Assembly: GCA_036924085.1 (NCBI GenBank)
Contig: JAVGWX010000007.1
Span: 100,396,886-100,460,885, forward strand
Source of the DNA: Ariolimax columbianus
Lineage: Eukaryota; Mollusca; Gastropoda; Stylommatophora; Arionidae
Direction: 5' to 3'
DNA length: 64,000 nt
This document shows, piece after piece, positions 10,511 through 27,310 of this stretch; within the stretch, counting starts at the first letter, position 1; each line of letters begins with the position of its first letter. The notes under the pieces are model-generated. The model saw only the letters and a list, made by a program, of their open reading frames with translations, was not told the origin of the DNA and did no database searches. A program made the position numbers and the translations under genes.

Positions 10511-13500
10511 CTCATCACTCCCATCCCATAACTCTGCAATCCCATGCTACCTCCACACACCCCCATCCTACATAGCAACACTCCCATTCTATCTGGAAAA
10601 ACCCCCATTCCACTTCCACACACTCCCATCCCATCTAGCAACAACACCATCCTACCTGGAAACACCCCCCTCCCCCATCCTACCACCACACACTTCCATC
10701 CTACCTTCCCACACCCCCATCCTACCACCACACACACACTTCCATCCTACCTTCCCACACCCCCAACCTACCACCACACACACCCATCCTACCACCACAC
10801 ACCCATCCTACCACCACACACACCCATCCTACTACCACACACCCCCATCCTACCACCATACACCCATCCTACCACACACACCCATCCTACTTGCGCACAC
10901 CCCCATCCTACCACACATCCCCATCCTACTACCACACACCCCCATCCTACCACACACCCCCATCCTACTACCACACACCCGCATCCTACCACACACCCCC
11001 ATCCTACCACACACCCCCATCCTACCACACACCCCTATCCTACCACACACCCCCATCCTACTACCACACACCGCCATCCTACCACAACACACCCATCCTA
11101 CCACCACACACACCCATCCTACTACCACACACCCCCATCCTACCACCACACACCCATCCTACCACCACACACACCCATCTTACTACCCCATACCCCCCCT
11201 CCTACCACCACACACCCCCATTCTACCACCACACCCCCATCGTACCACAACACACCCATCCTACTACCACACACCCCCATCGTACCACCACACAACGCCA
11301 TCCTACCACAACACACCCATCCTACCACCACACACACCCATCCTACTACCACACACCCACATTCTACCACAACACCCCCATCCTACCGCAACACACCCAT
11401 CCTACCACCACAGACAACCATCCTACTACCACACACCCCCATCCTACCACCACACACCCCCATCCTACCACCACACACCCATCCTACCACACACCCCTAT
11501 CCTACCACACACCCCCATCCTACCACCACACACCCCCATCCTACCACCACACCCTCATCCTACCACCACACACCCATCCTACCACACACCCCTATCCTAC
11601 CACACACCCCCATCCTACTACCACACACCCCCATTCTACCACACACCCCCATCCTACCACACACCCCCATCCTACCACCACACACCCATCATACCACACA
11701 CACCCTTCCTACCACCACACACACCCATCCTACCACACCACATTCCTACTACCACACACCCCCATACTACCCCCACACACCCATCCTACCAATACACACA
11801 CCCATCCTACTACCACACACCGCCATCCTACCACCACACACCCATCCTACCACCACACACACCCATCCTACTACCACACACCCCCATCCTACCACCACAC
11901 ACCCATCCTACCACCACACACACCCATCCTACTACCACACACCCCTATCCTACCACCACACACCCCCATCCTACCACCACACCCCCATCGTACCACCACA
12001 CACCCAGCCTACCACCACAGACAACCATCCTACTACCACACACCCCCATCCTACCACCACACACCCGCATCCTACCACCACACCCTCATCCTACCACAAC
12101 ACACCCATCCTACCACCACACACACCCATCCTACTACCACACACCCCCATCCTACCACCATACACCCATCCTACCACACACACCCATCCTACTTGCGCAC
12201 ACCCCCATCCTACTACACACCCCCATCCTACTACCACACACCCCCATCCTACCACACACCCCCATCCTACCACACACCCCATCCTACCACACACCCCTAT
12301 CCTACCACACACCCCCATCCTACTACCACACACCCCCATCCTACTACCATACCCCCCCCATTCTACCACACACCCCCATCCTACCACACATCCCCATCCT
12401 ACCACACACCCCCATCCTACTACCACACACCCCAATCCTACCACCACACACCCATCCTACTACCACACACCCCCATCCTACCACACACCCCCATCCTACC
12501 ACCACACACCCCCATCCTACTTCCACACAATCCCATCCTACCACACTCCCCCATCCTACTACCACACACCCCAATCCTACCACCACACACCCATCCTACC
12601 ACCACACACCCATCCTACTACCACACACCCCCATCCTACCACACACCCCCATCCTACCACCACACACCCCCATCCTACTTCCACACAATCCCATCCTACC
12701 ACACTCCCCCATCCTACTACCACACACCCCAATCCTACCACCACACACCCATCCTACTACCACACACCCCCATCCTACCACACACCCCCATCCTACCACA
12801 ACACACCCCCATCCTACTTCCACACAATCCCATCCTACCACACACACCCATCCTACCACACACACCCATCCTACCACACACCCCCCATCCTACCACCACA
12901 CACATCCATCCTACAACCCACCCCCATCCTACCACACACCCCCATCCTACCACCACACACCCATCCTACCACCACAAACCCCCATCCTACCACCATCCAC
13001 CCCCATCTTACCACACACACCCATCCTACCACCACACCCATCCTACCACACACACCCATCCTACCACCACACACACCCATCCTACCACACACCCATCCTA
13101 CCACCACACACCCCCATCTTACCACACACACTTATCCTACCACCAAACACACTAATCCTACAACCACACACACCCATCCTACCACCAGACACACCCATCC
13201 TACCACACCACATTCCTACTACCACACACCCCCATACTACCCCCACACACCCATCCTACCAACACACACACCCATCCTACTACCACACACCGCCATCCTA
13301 CCACCACACACCCATCCTACCACCACACACACCAATCCTACTACCACACATCCCCATCCTACCACCACACACCCATCCTACCACCACACACACCCATCCT
13401 ACTACCCCACACCCCCATCCTACCACCACACACCCCCATTCTACCACCACACCCCCATTGTACCACCACACACCCAGCCTACCACCACAGACAACTTTCC

Positions 13501-16500
13501 TACTACCACACACCCCTATCCTACCACCACACACCCCCATCCTACCACCACACCCTCATCCTACCACCACACACCCATCCCACCACACACCCCTATCCTA
13601 CCACACACCCCCATCCTACTACCACACACCCCCATCCTACTACCACACACCCCCATTCTACCACACACCCCCATCCTACCACACACCCCCATCCTACCAC
13701 ACACCCCCATCCTACTACCACACACCCCAATCCTACCACCACACTCCCATCCTACTACCACACACCCCCATCCTACCACACCTCATCCTACCACACACCC
13801 CCATCCTATCACCACACACCCCAATCCTACCACCACACACCCATCCTACTACCACACACCCCCCATCCTACCACACACCCCCATCCTACCACCACACACC
13901 CCCATCCTACTTCCACACAATCCCATCCTACCACACTCCCCCATCCTACTACCACACACCCCCATCCTACCACAACACACCCCCATCCTACTTCCACACA
14001 ATCCCATCCTACCACACACACCCATCCTACCACACACACCCATCCTACCACACACCCCCATCCTACCACCACACACACCCATCCTACCACACACCCCCAT
14101 CCTACCACCACACACATCCATCCTACAACATACCCCCATCCTACCACACACCTCCATCCTACCACCACACACCCATCCTACCACCACACACCCCCATCCT
14201 ACCACCATCCACCCCCATCTTACCACACACACCCATCCTACCACCACACACCCATCCTACCACACACACCCATCCTACCACCACACACACCCATCCTACC
14301 ACACACCTATCCTACAACCACACACCCCCATCTTACCACACACATTTATCCTACCACCACACACCCATCCTACCACCACACACCCCCATCTTACCACACA
14401 CCCATCCTACCACCACACACACCCATCCTACCACCACACACCCATCATACCACACACACCCATCCTACCACCAAACACACCCATCCTACAACCACACACA
14501 CCCATCCTACCACCACACACACCCATCCTACCACCACACACCCATCATACCACACACACCCATCCTACCACCAAACACACCCATCCTACAACCACACACC
14601 CCCCATACTACCCCCACACACCCATCCTACCACCACACACCCATCCTACCACCACACACACCAATCCTACTACCACACACCCCCATCCTACCACCACACA
14701 CCCATCCTACCACCACACACACCCATCCTACTACCCCACACCCCCATCCTACCACCACACACCCCCATTCTACCACCACACCTCCATTGTACCACCACAC
14801 ACCCAGCCTACCACCACAGACAACCATCCTACTACCACACACCCCTATCCTACCACCACACACCCCCATCCTACCACCACACCCTCATCCTACCACCACA
14901 CACCCATCCTACCACACACCCCTATCCTACCACACACCCCCATCCTACTACCACACATCCCCATCCTACTACCACACACCCCCATTCTACCACACACCCC
15001 CATCCTACCACACACCCCCATCCTACCACATACCCCCATCCTACTACCACACACCCCAATCCTACCACCACACTCCCATCCTACTACCACACACCCCCAT
15101 CCTACCACACCTCATCCTACCACACACCCCCATCCTACCACCACACACCCCCATCCTACTTCCACACAATCCCATCCTACCACACACACCCATCCCACCA
15201 CACACACCCATCCTACCACACACACCCATCCTACCACACACCCCCATCCTACCACCACACACATCTATCCTACAACACACCCCCATCCTACCACACACCC
15301 CCATCCTACCACCACACACACCCATCCTACCACACACCCCCATCCTACCACACACCCCCATCCTACCACACACCCCCATCCTACTACCACACACCCATCC
15401 TACCACCACACACCCCCATCCTACCACACACACCCCCATCCTACCACCACACACCCATCCTACCACACAATCCCCATCCTACCACCACCAACCCCCATCC
15501 TACTACCACACAACCCCCATCCTACCACACACCCCCATCCTACCACACACACCCATCCTACCACACACCCCCATCCTACTACCACACACCCCCATCCTAC
15601 CACCACACACACCCATCCTACCACACACACCCATCCTACCACCACACACACATCCATCCTACCACATCACACCCATCCTACCACCACACACCCATCCTAC
15701 CACACACCCATCCTACCACACACCCATCCTACCACCACACACACATCCATCCTACCACCACACACACATCCATCCTACCACCACACACCCATCCTACCAC
15801 CACACACCCATCCTATCACACACCGATCCTACCACACACATCCATCCTACCACACACCCCCATCCTACCACACACCCATCCTACCACACACCCATCCTAC
15901 CTCACACATCCATCCTACCACACCCCCATCCTACCACACCCATCCTACCACACACCCATCCTACCACACACCCCCATCCTACCACACACCCATCCTACCA
16001 CACACCCATCCGACCACACACCCATCCTACCACCACACACCCATCCTACTACACACATCCATCCTACCACACACCCCCATCCTACCACCACACACCCATC
16101 ATACCACAAACATCCATCCTACCACACACCCCCATCCTACTACCACACACCCCTCATCTTACCACACACCCCCATCGTACCACCACACACCCATCCTACT
16201 ACACACCCCCATCCTACTACCACACACCCCCATCCTACCACACACATCCATCTTACCACACATCCCCATCCTACTACCACACACCCCCATCCTACTACCA
16301 CACACCCCCATCTTACCACACATCCCCATTCTACTACCACACACCCCCATCCTACTACCACACACCCCCATCCTACTACCACACACCCCCATCTATCCAC
16401 ACACATCCATCCTACCACACACCCCCATCCTACTACCACACACCCCCATCCTACTACCACACACCCCCATCCTGCTGCCACACACCCCCAACCTACTACC

Positions 16501-19500
16501 ACACACCCCCGTCTTACCACACACTCCCATCCTACCACCACACACCCATCCTACCACACACCACCATCCTACCACACACCCCCATCTTACCACACACCCC
16601 CATCCTACCACAAAACATCCATCCTACCACACACCCCCATCCTACCACACACCCAAATCTTACCACACACCCCCATCCTACCACCACACATCCATCCTAC
16701 CACACACCCCCATCCTACCACACATTCCCATCTTACCACACACCCCCATCCTACCACCCGACACACCCATCATACCACCACACACCCATCCTACCACCAC
16801 ACACCACCATCTTACCACACACATCCATCCTACCACACACCCCCATCCTATTACCACACACCCCCATCCTACCACACACACCCATCCCTCCACACACCCC
16901 CATCCTTCCACACACCCCCATCCTACCACACAAATCCATCCTACCACACACCCCCATCCTACTACCACACACCCCCATCTTACCACACACCCCCATCCTA
17001 CTACCACATCCCCATCCTACTACCACACACCCCCATCCTACTACCACACACCCCCATCCTACCCATCACACACCCATCCTATCACACACATTCATCCTAC
17101 TACCACACACTCCCATCCTGCTGCCACACACCCCCATCCTACTACAACACAATCCCATCCTACCACACACACCCATCCTTCCACACACCCCCATCCTACC
17201 ACACACTCCCATCCTACCACACACCCCAATCCTACCACCACACACACCCGTCATACCACACACCCCCATCCTACCACACACCCCCATCCTACCACACACC
17301 CCTATCCTACCACCACACACCCCCATCCTACTACCACACACCCATCCTACCACCACACACCCCCATCCTACTACCATACAACCCCTTTCCTACCACACAC
17401 ACCCATCCTACCACACACCCCCATCCTACCACACACACCCATCCTACCACACACCCCCATCCTACTACCACACACCCCCATCCTACTACCACACACACCC
17501 ATCCTACCACACACACCCATCCTACCACACACACCCATTCTACCACCACACACACATCCATCCTACCACCACACACCCATCCTACCACCACACACCCATC
17601 CTACCACACACACCCATCCTACCACCACACACACATCCATCCTACCACCCCACACACATCCATTCTACCACCACACAGACATCCTACCACCACACACCCA
17701 TCCTATCACACACCCATCCTACCACACACATCCATCCTACCACACACCCCCATCCTACCACACACCCATCCTACCACACACCCATCCTACCACACACATC
17801 CATCCTACCACACCCCCATTCTACCACCACACACCCATCCTACCACACACATCCATCCTACCACACACCCCCATCCTACCACACACCCCCATCCTACCAC
17901 ACACCCATCCTACCACACACCCATCCTACCACACACATCCATCCTACCACACCCCCATTCTAGCACACACCCCCATCCTACCACCACATACACCCATTCT
18001 AGCACACACCCCCATCCTACCACCACACACACCCATCCTACCACACACCCTTTCTACCACACACCCCCATCCTACCACCACACACTCATCCTACCACACA
18101 GCCCCATCCTACTACCACGCACCCCCATCCTACTACCACACACCCCAATCCTACTACCACACACCCCCATCCTACTACCACACACCCCCATCCTACTACC
18201 ACACACCCCCATCCTGCTGCCACACACCCCCATCCTACTACCACACACATCCGTCTTACCACACACCCCCATCCTACCACCACACACCCATCCTACCACA
18301 CACCCCCATCCTACCACACACCCCCGTCTTACAACACACCCCCATCCTCTACCACACATTCCCATCTTACCACACACCCCCATCTTACTACCACACACCC
18401 CCATCCTACTACCACACACCCCCATCTTACTACCACACACCTCCATCCTACAGCACCCCCATCCTACCACACACCCCCATCCTACCACCACACACCCCCA
18501 TCCTACTACAACAGAATCCCATCCTACCACACACACCCTTCCTACCACACATACCCATCCTACCAAACACCCCCATCCTACCACACACCCTCATCCTACC
18601 ACCACACACATCCATCCTACCACACACCCCCATCCTACCAGCACACACACCCATTCTACCACACACCCCCATCCAACTACCACACATCCCCATCCTTCTG
18701 CCACACACCCCCATCCTACTACAACACACCCCCGTCTTACCACACACCCTCTTCCTACCACCACACACCCATCCTACCACACACCCCCATCCTACCACAC
18801 ACCTCCATCTTACCACACACCCCCATCCTACCACAAAACATCCATCCTACCACCCATCCCCATCCTACTACCACACACACCAATCCTACCACCACACACC
18901 CATCCTACCACCACACACCCCCATCTTACCACACACATCCATCCTACCACACACCCCCATCCTACTACCACACACCCACATCTTACCACACACCCCCATC
19001 CTACTACCACACCCCCATCCTACTACCACACTCCCCCATCCTACTACCACACACCCCCATCCTACCCATCACACACCCATCCTATTACACACATTCATCC
19101 TACTACCACACACTCCCATCCTGCTGCCACACACCCCCATCCTAGTACCACACACCCCCATCCTACCACACACCCCCATCCTACCACACACCCCCATCTT
19201 ACCACACACCCCCTTCCTACCATCACACCCCAATCCTACCACACACCCCCATCTTACCACACACCCCCATCCTACCACCACACACCCATCCCACCACACA
19301 CCCCTATCCTACCACACACCCCCATCTTACCACACACCCCCATCCTACCACCACACACATCCATCCTACCCCAAACCCCCATCCTACTACCACACACACC
19401 CATCCTTCCACCACACACCCATCCTACCACCACACACCCCCATCCTACCACCACACACACCCATCCTACCACACACCCATCCTTTCACAACACACCCATC

Positions 19501-21126
19501 CTACTACCCCACACACCCATCCTACCACACACAACCCATCCTACCACACACCCATCCTATCACAACACACCCATCCTACTACCCCACACACCCATCCAAC
19601 CACACACACCCATCCTACCACAACACACCACCATCCTACTACACACCCATCCTACCACACACCCATCCTACCACACACCACCATCCTACTACACACCCAT
19701 CCTACCACACACCCATCCTACCACACACCACCATCCTACTACACACCCATCCTACCACACACAAATCCTACCACACACCCATCCTATCACAAGACACCCA
19801 TCCTACTACCCCACACACCCATCCAACCACACACACCCATCCTACCACAACACACCACCATCCTACTACACACCCATCCTACCACACACCCATCCTACCA
19901 CACACCCCCATCTTACTACCCCACACACCCATCCTATCACAACACACCCATCCTACTACCCCACACACCCATCCTACCCCACACACCCATCCTACTACCA
20001 CACACACCCATCCTACCACAACACACCACCATCCTACTACACACCCATCCTACCACACACCCCCATCCTACTACCACACACACCCATCCTACCACACACC
20101 CATCCTACTACTACCACACACCCATCCTACCACCACACACACCCCATCCTACCACACACCCCCCTCCTACCACCACACACCCATCCTACTACCACACACA
20201 CCCATCCTACCACACACACCCATCCTACCACCACACACCCATATTACTATCACACACACCCATCCTACCACACACACCCATCCTACCACACACACCCATC
20301 CTACCACCACACACACCCATCCTACCACCACACCCCCATCCTACTACCACACACACCCATCCTACCACCACACACACCCATCCTACCACCACACCCCCAT
20401 CCTACCACCACACACCCATCCTACCACCACACCCCCATCTTATCACCACAAACCTATCCTACAACACACACACCCATCCTACCACACACCCATCCTACCA
20501 CCACATACACCCCATCCTACCACCACACTCCCATCCTACTACCACACACACCAATCCTACCACCACACACACCCATCCTACCACCACACCCCCATCCAAC
20601 CACACAACCCATCCTACCACCACACAACCATACTACTACCACACACACCGATCCTACTGCCACACACACCCATCCTACTGCCACACACCCCCATCCTACC
20701 ACCACACACCCATCCTACTACCACACACACCCATCCTACCACCACACACACCCATCCTACCACCACACACCCATCCTACCACACAGATCCATCCTACTAC
20801 ACACACCCACATCCATCCTACCACCACACACACATCCACCCTACCACCACACAGACATCCTACCACACACCCCCATCCTACCACACACCCATCCTACCAC
20901 ACATCCATCCTACCACACACATTGTTACTACCACACACCCCAATCCTACAACACACCCATCCTACCACACACCCATCCTACCACACACCCCCATTCTACC
21001 ACACACCCATCCTACCACACACATCCATCCTACCACACACCCCCATCCTACCAGCACACACACCCATTCTACCACACACACCCATCCTACTATCACACAC
21101 ACATCCTACCACCACACACACCCATC

Positions 21127-22989
21127 CTACCACACACCCATCCTTCCACAACACCCCCCATCATACCACACACATCCTACTACCACACACACCCCCATCC
21201 TACTACCACACACCCCCATCCTACCACCACACACCCATCCTACCACACACCCCCATCCTACTACCACACACCCCCATCCTACCACCACACACACACATCC
21301 TACTACCACACACCCCCATCTTACTACCACACACCCCCATCCTACTACCACACACCCCCATTTTACCACACACCCCCAACCTACTACCACACACCCCCAT
21401 CCTACTACCACACACCCGCATCTTACCACACACATCCATCCTACCACACACCCCCATCCTACTACCACACACCCCCGTCTTACCACACACCCCCATTTTA
21501 CCACACACCCCCAACCTACTACCACACACCCCCATCCTACTACCACACACCCCCATCTTACCACACACATTCATCCTACCACACACCCCCATCCTACTAC
21601 CACACACCCCCATCCTACTACCACACACCCCCGTCTTACCACACACCCCCATCCTATTACCACACACCCATCCTACCACAAACCCCCATCCTACCACACA
21701 CCCCCATCTTACCACACACCCCCATCCTACCACCACACACCCATCCCACCACACACCCCTATCCTACCACACACCCCCATCTTACCACACACCCCCATCC
21801 TACCACCACACACATCCATCCTACCACAAACCCCCATCCTACTACCACACACACCCATCCTACCACCACACACCCATCCTACCACCACACACCCCCATCC
21901 TACCACCACACACACCCATCCTACCACACCCATCCTATCACAACACACCCATCCTACTACCCCACACACCCATCCTACCACACACACCCATCCTACCACA
22001 CACCCATCCTATCACAACACACCCATCCTACTACCCCACACACCCATCCAACCACACACACCCATCCTACCACAACACACCACCATCCTACTACACACCC
22101 ATCCTACCACACACCCATCCTACCACACACCACCATCCTACTACACACCCATCCTACCACACACCCATCCTACCACACACCACCATCCTACTACACACCC
22201 ATCCTACCACACACCCATCCTACCACACACCCATCCTATCACACACCCCCATCTTACCACACACCCTCATCCTACCACCACACACATCCATCCTACCACC
22301 CACCCCCATCCTACCACCACACACCCATCCTACCAAAATACACCCCCATCTTACCACACACATCCATCCTACCACACACCCCCATCCTATTACCACACAC
22401 CCCCATCCTACCACACACATGCATCCTACCACACACCCTCATCCTACTACCACACACCCACATCTTACCACACACCCCCATCCTACTACCACACCCCCAT
22501 CCTACTACCACACACCCCCATCCTACTACCATACACCCCCATCCTACCCATCACACCCCCATCCTACCCATCACACACCCATCCTATCACACACATTCAT
22601 TCTACTACCACACACTCCCATCCTGCTGCCACACACCCCCATCCTACCACCACACACCCCCATCCTACCACACACCCCCATCCTACCACACACCCCCATC
22701 TTACCACACACTCCCATCCTACCATCACACATCCATCCTACCACACACCCCCTTCCTACCACACACCCCCATCTTACCACACACCCCCATCCTACCACCA
22801 CACACCCATCCCACCACACACCCTTTTCCTACCACACACACCCATCTTACCACACACCCCCATCCTACCACCATACACATCCATCCTACCACACACCCCC
22901 ATCCTACTACCACACACACCCATCCTACAACCACACACCCGCATCCTACCACCACACACACCCATCCTACAACACACCCATCCTACCAC
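21127..22989. repeat. Higher-order block, first copy, inside the giant array
   Basis: The variant pattern of this 1.9-kb stretch recurs almost unit for unit about 2,997 bp (left part) and 2,983 bp (right part) downstream at 24124-25802. The 14-bp difference in spacing matches one short unit piece present near 21921-21940 and missing near 24910. The end of this block (22725-22989) also recurs 4,321 bp downstream at 27046-27310. Matches were judged by comparing rare variants and translations, not by alignment software. Confidence 0.8.
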
Positions 22990-24123
22990 ACACCCATCCT
23001 ACCACAACACACCCATCCTACTACCCCACACACCCATCCTACCACACACACCCATCCTACCACACACACCCATCCTACCACACACCCATCCTACCACCAC
23101 ACACCACCATCCTACTACACACCCATCCTACCACACACCCATCCTACCACACACCCCCATCCTACTACCACTACACACCCATCCTACCACACACACCCAT
23201 CCTACCACACACCCATCCTACTACTACCACACACCAATCCTACCACCACACACACCCATCCTACCACACACCCCCCTCCTACCACCACACACCCATGCTA
23301 CTACCACACACACCCATCCTACCACACACACCCATCCTACCACCACACACCCATATTACTATCACACACCCATCCTACCACACACACCCATCCTACCACC
23401 ACACACCCATCCTACCACCACACCCCCATCCTATCACCACAAACCTATCCTACAACACACACACCCATCCTACCACACACCCATCCTACCACCACACTCC
23501 CATCCTACTACCACACACACCAATCCTACCACCACACACGCCCATCCTACCACCACACCCCCATCCAACCACACAACCCCATCCTACCACCACACACCCA
23601 TACTACTACCACACACACCGATCCTACTGCCACACACACCCATCCTACTGCCACACACCCCCATCCTACCACCACACACCCATCCTACTGCCACACACCC
23701 CCATCCTACCACCACACACCCATCCTACCACCACACACACCCATCCTACCACCACACACCCATCCTACCACACAGATCCATCCTACTACACACACCCACA
23801 TCCATCCTACCACCACACACACATCCACCCTACCACCACACAGACATCCTACCACACACCCCCATCCTACCACACACCCATCCTACCACACATCCATCCT
23901 ACTACACACACCCACATCCATCCTACCACCACACACACATCCACCCTACCACCACACAGACATCCTACCACACACCCCCATCCTACAACACACCCATCCT
24001 ACCACACACCCATCCTACCACACACCCCCATTCTACCACACACCCATCCTACCACACACATCCATCCTACCACACACCCCCATCCTACCAGCACACACAC
24101 CCATTCTACCACACACACCCATC

Positions 24124-25802
24124 CTACCACACACCCATCCTTCCACAACACCCCCCATCATACCACACATATCCTACTACCACACACACCCCCATCCTAC
24201 TACCACACACCCCCATCCTACCACCACACACCCATCCTACCACACACCCCCATCCTACTACCACACACCCCCATCCTACCACCACACACACACATCCTAC
24301 TACCACACACCCCCATCTTACTACCACACACCCCCATCCTACTACCACACACCCCCATTTTACCACACACCCCCAACCTACTACCACACACCCCCATCCT
24401 ACTACCACACACCCGCATCTTACCACACACATCCATCCTACCACACACCCCCATCCTACTACCACACACCCCCGTCTTACCACACACCCCCATTTTACCA
24501 CACACCCCCAACCTACTACCACACACCCCCATCCTACTACCACACACCCCCATCTTACCACACACATTCATCCTACCACACACCCCCATCCTACTACCAC
24601 ACACCCCCATCCTACTACCACACACCCCCGTCTTACCACACACCCCCATCCTATTACCACACACCCATCCTACCACACACCCCCATCCTACCACACACCC
24701 CCATCTTACCACACACCCCCATCCTACCACCACACACCCATCCCACCACACACCCCTATCCTACCACACACCCCCATCTTACCACACACCCCCATCCTAC
24801 CACCACACACATCCATCCTACCACAAACCCCCATCCTACTACCACACACACCCATCCTACCACCACACACCCATCCTACCACCACACACCCCCATCCTAC
24901 CACCACACACACCCATCCTATCACAACACACCCATCCTACTACCCCACACACCCATCCTACCACACACACCCATCCTACCACACACCCATCCTATCACAA
25001 CACACCCATCCTACTACCCCACACACCCATCCAACCACACACACCCATCCTACCACAACACACCACCATCCTACTACACACCCATCCTACCACACACCCA
25101 TCCTACCACACACCACCATCCTACTACACACCCATCCTACCACACACCCATCATACCACACACCACCATCCTACTACACACCCATCCTACCACACACCCA
25201 TCCTACCACACACCCATCCTATCACACACCCCCATCTTACCACACACCCTCATCCTACCACCACACACATCCATCCTACCACCCACCCCCATCCTACCAC
25301 CACACACCCATCCTACCAAAATACACCCCCATCTTACCACACACATCCATCCTACCACACACCCCCATCCTATTACCACACACCCCCATCCTACCACACA
25401 CATGCATCCTACCACACACCCTCATCCTACTACCACACACCCACATCTTACCACACACCCCCATCCTACTACCACACCCCCATCCTACTACCACACACCC
25501 CCATCCTACTACCATACACCCCCATCCTACCCATCACACCCCCATCCTACCCATCACACACCCATCCTATCACACACATTCATTCTACTACCACACACTC
25601 CCATCCTGCTGCCACACACCCCCATCCTACCACCACACACCCCCATCCTACCACACACCCCCATCCTACCACACACCCCCATCTTACCACACACTCCCAT
25701 CCTACCATCACACATCCATCCTACCACACACCCCCTTCCTACCACACACCCCCATCTTACCACACACCCCCATCCTACCACCACACACCCATCCCACCAC
25801 AC
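24124..25802. repeat. Higher-order block, second copy
   Basis: This is a near-identical copy of 21127-22819. Its right part (about 24724-25802) is copied again 1,338 bp downstream at 26062-27140. Rare variants shared by the copies include CATGCATCC, the AAAATACACC unit, CCTGCTGCC and TTCATTCTACTACC. Confidence 0.8.
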
Positions 25803-26061
25803 ACCCCCTTCCTACCACACACACCCATCTTACCACACACCCCCATCCTACCACCATACACATCCATCCTACCACACACCCCCATCCTACTACCACACAC
25901 ACCCATCCTACAACCACACACCCCCATCCTACTACCACACACCCCCATCCTACTACCACACACCCCCGTCTTACCACACACCCCCATCCTATTACCACAC
26001 ACCCATCCTACCACACACCCCCATCCTACCACACACCCCCATCTTACCACACACCCCCATC

Positions 26062-27310
26062 CTACCACCACACACCCATCCCACCACACACCCCTATCCT
26101 ACCACACACCCCCATCTTACCACACACCCCCATCCTACCACCACACACATCCATCCTACCACAAACCCCCATCCTACTACCACACACACCCATCCTACCA
26201 CCACACACCCATCCTACCACCACACACCCCCATCCTACCACCACACACACCCATCCTATCACAACACACCCATCCTACTACCCCACACACCCATCCTACC
26301 ACACACACCCATCCTACCACACACCCATCCTATCACAACACACCCATCCTACTACCCCACACACCCATCCAACCACACACACCCATCCTACCACAACACA
26401 CCACCATCCTACTACACACCCATCCTACCACACACCCATCCTACCACACACCACCATCCTACTACACACCCATCCTACCACACACCCATCATACCACACA
26501 CCACCATCCTACTACACACCCATCCTACCACACACCCATCCTACCACACACCCATCCTATCACACACCCCCATCTTACCACACACCCTCATCCTACCACC
26601 ACACACATCCATCCTACCACCCACCCCCATCCTACCACCACACACCCATCCTACCAAAATACACCCCCATCTTACCACACACATCCATCCTACCACAGAC
26701 CCCCATCCTATTACCACACACCCCCATCCTACCACACACATGCATCCTACCACACACCCTCATCCTACTACCACACACCCACATCTTACCACACACCCCC
26801 ATCCTACTACCACACCCCCATCCTACTACCACACACCCCCATCCTACTACCATACACCCCCATCCTACCCATCACACCCCCATCCTACCCATCACACACC
26901 CATCCTATCACACACATTCATTCTACTACCACACACTCCCATCCTGCTGCCACACACCCCCATCCTACCACCACACACCCCCATCCTACCACACACCCCC
27001 ATCCTACCACACACCCCCATCTTACCACACACTCCCATCCTACCATCACACATCCATCCTACCACACACCCCCTTCCTACCACACACCCCCATCTTACCA
27101 CACACCCCCATCCTACCACCACACACCCATCCCACCACACACCCCCTTCCTACCACACACACCCATCTTACCACACACCCCCATCCTATCACCATACACA
27201 TCCATCCTACCACACACCCCCATCCTACTACCACACACACCCATCCTACAACCACACACCCGCATCCTACCACCACACACACCCATCCTACAACACACCC
27301 ATCCTACCAC
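26062..27310. repeat. Higher-order block, third copy
   Basis: This copies 24724-25802 at a spacing of 1,338 bp. Its end (27046-27310) matches 22725-22989 of the first copy, so it is a mosaic of the two earlier blocks. The rare marker ACACATTCAT is at about 17087, 19090, 22592, 25575 and 26913, giving spacings of 2003, 3502, 2983 and 1338 bp. Confidence 0.78.
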
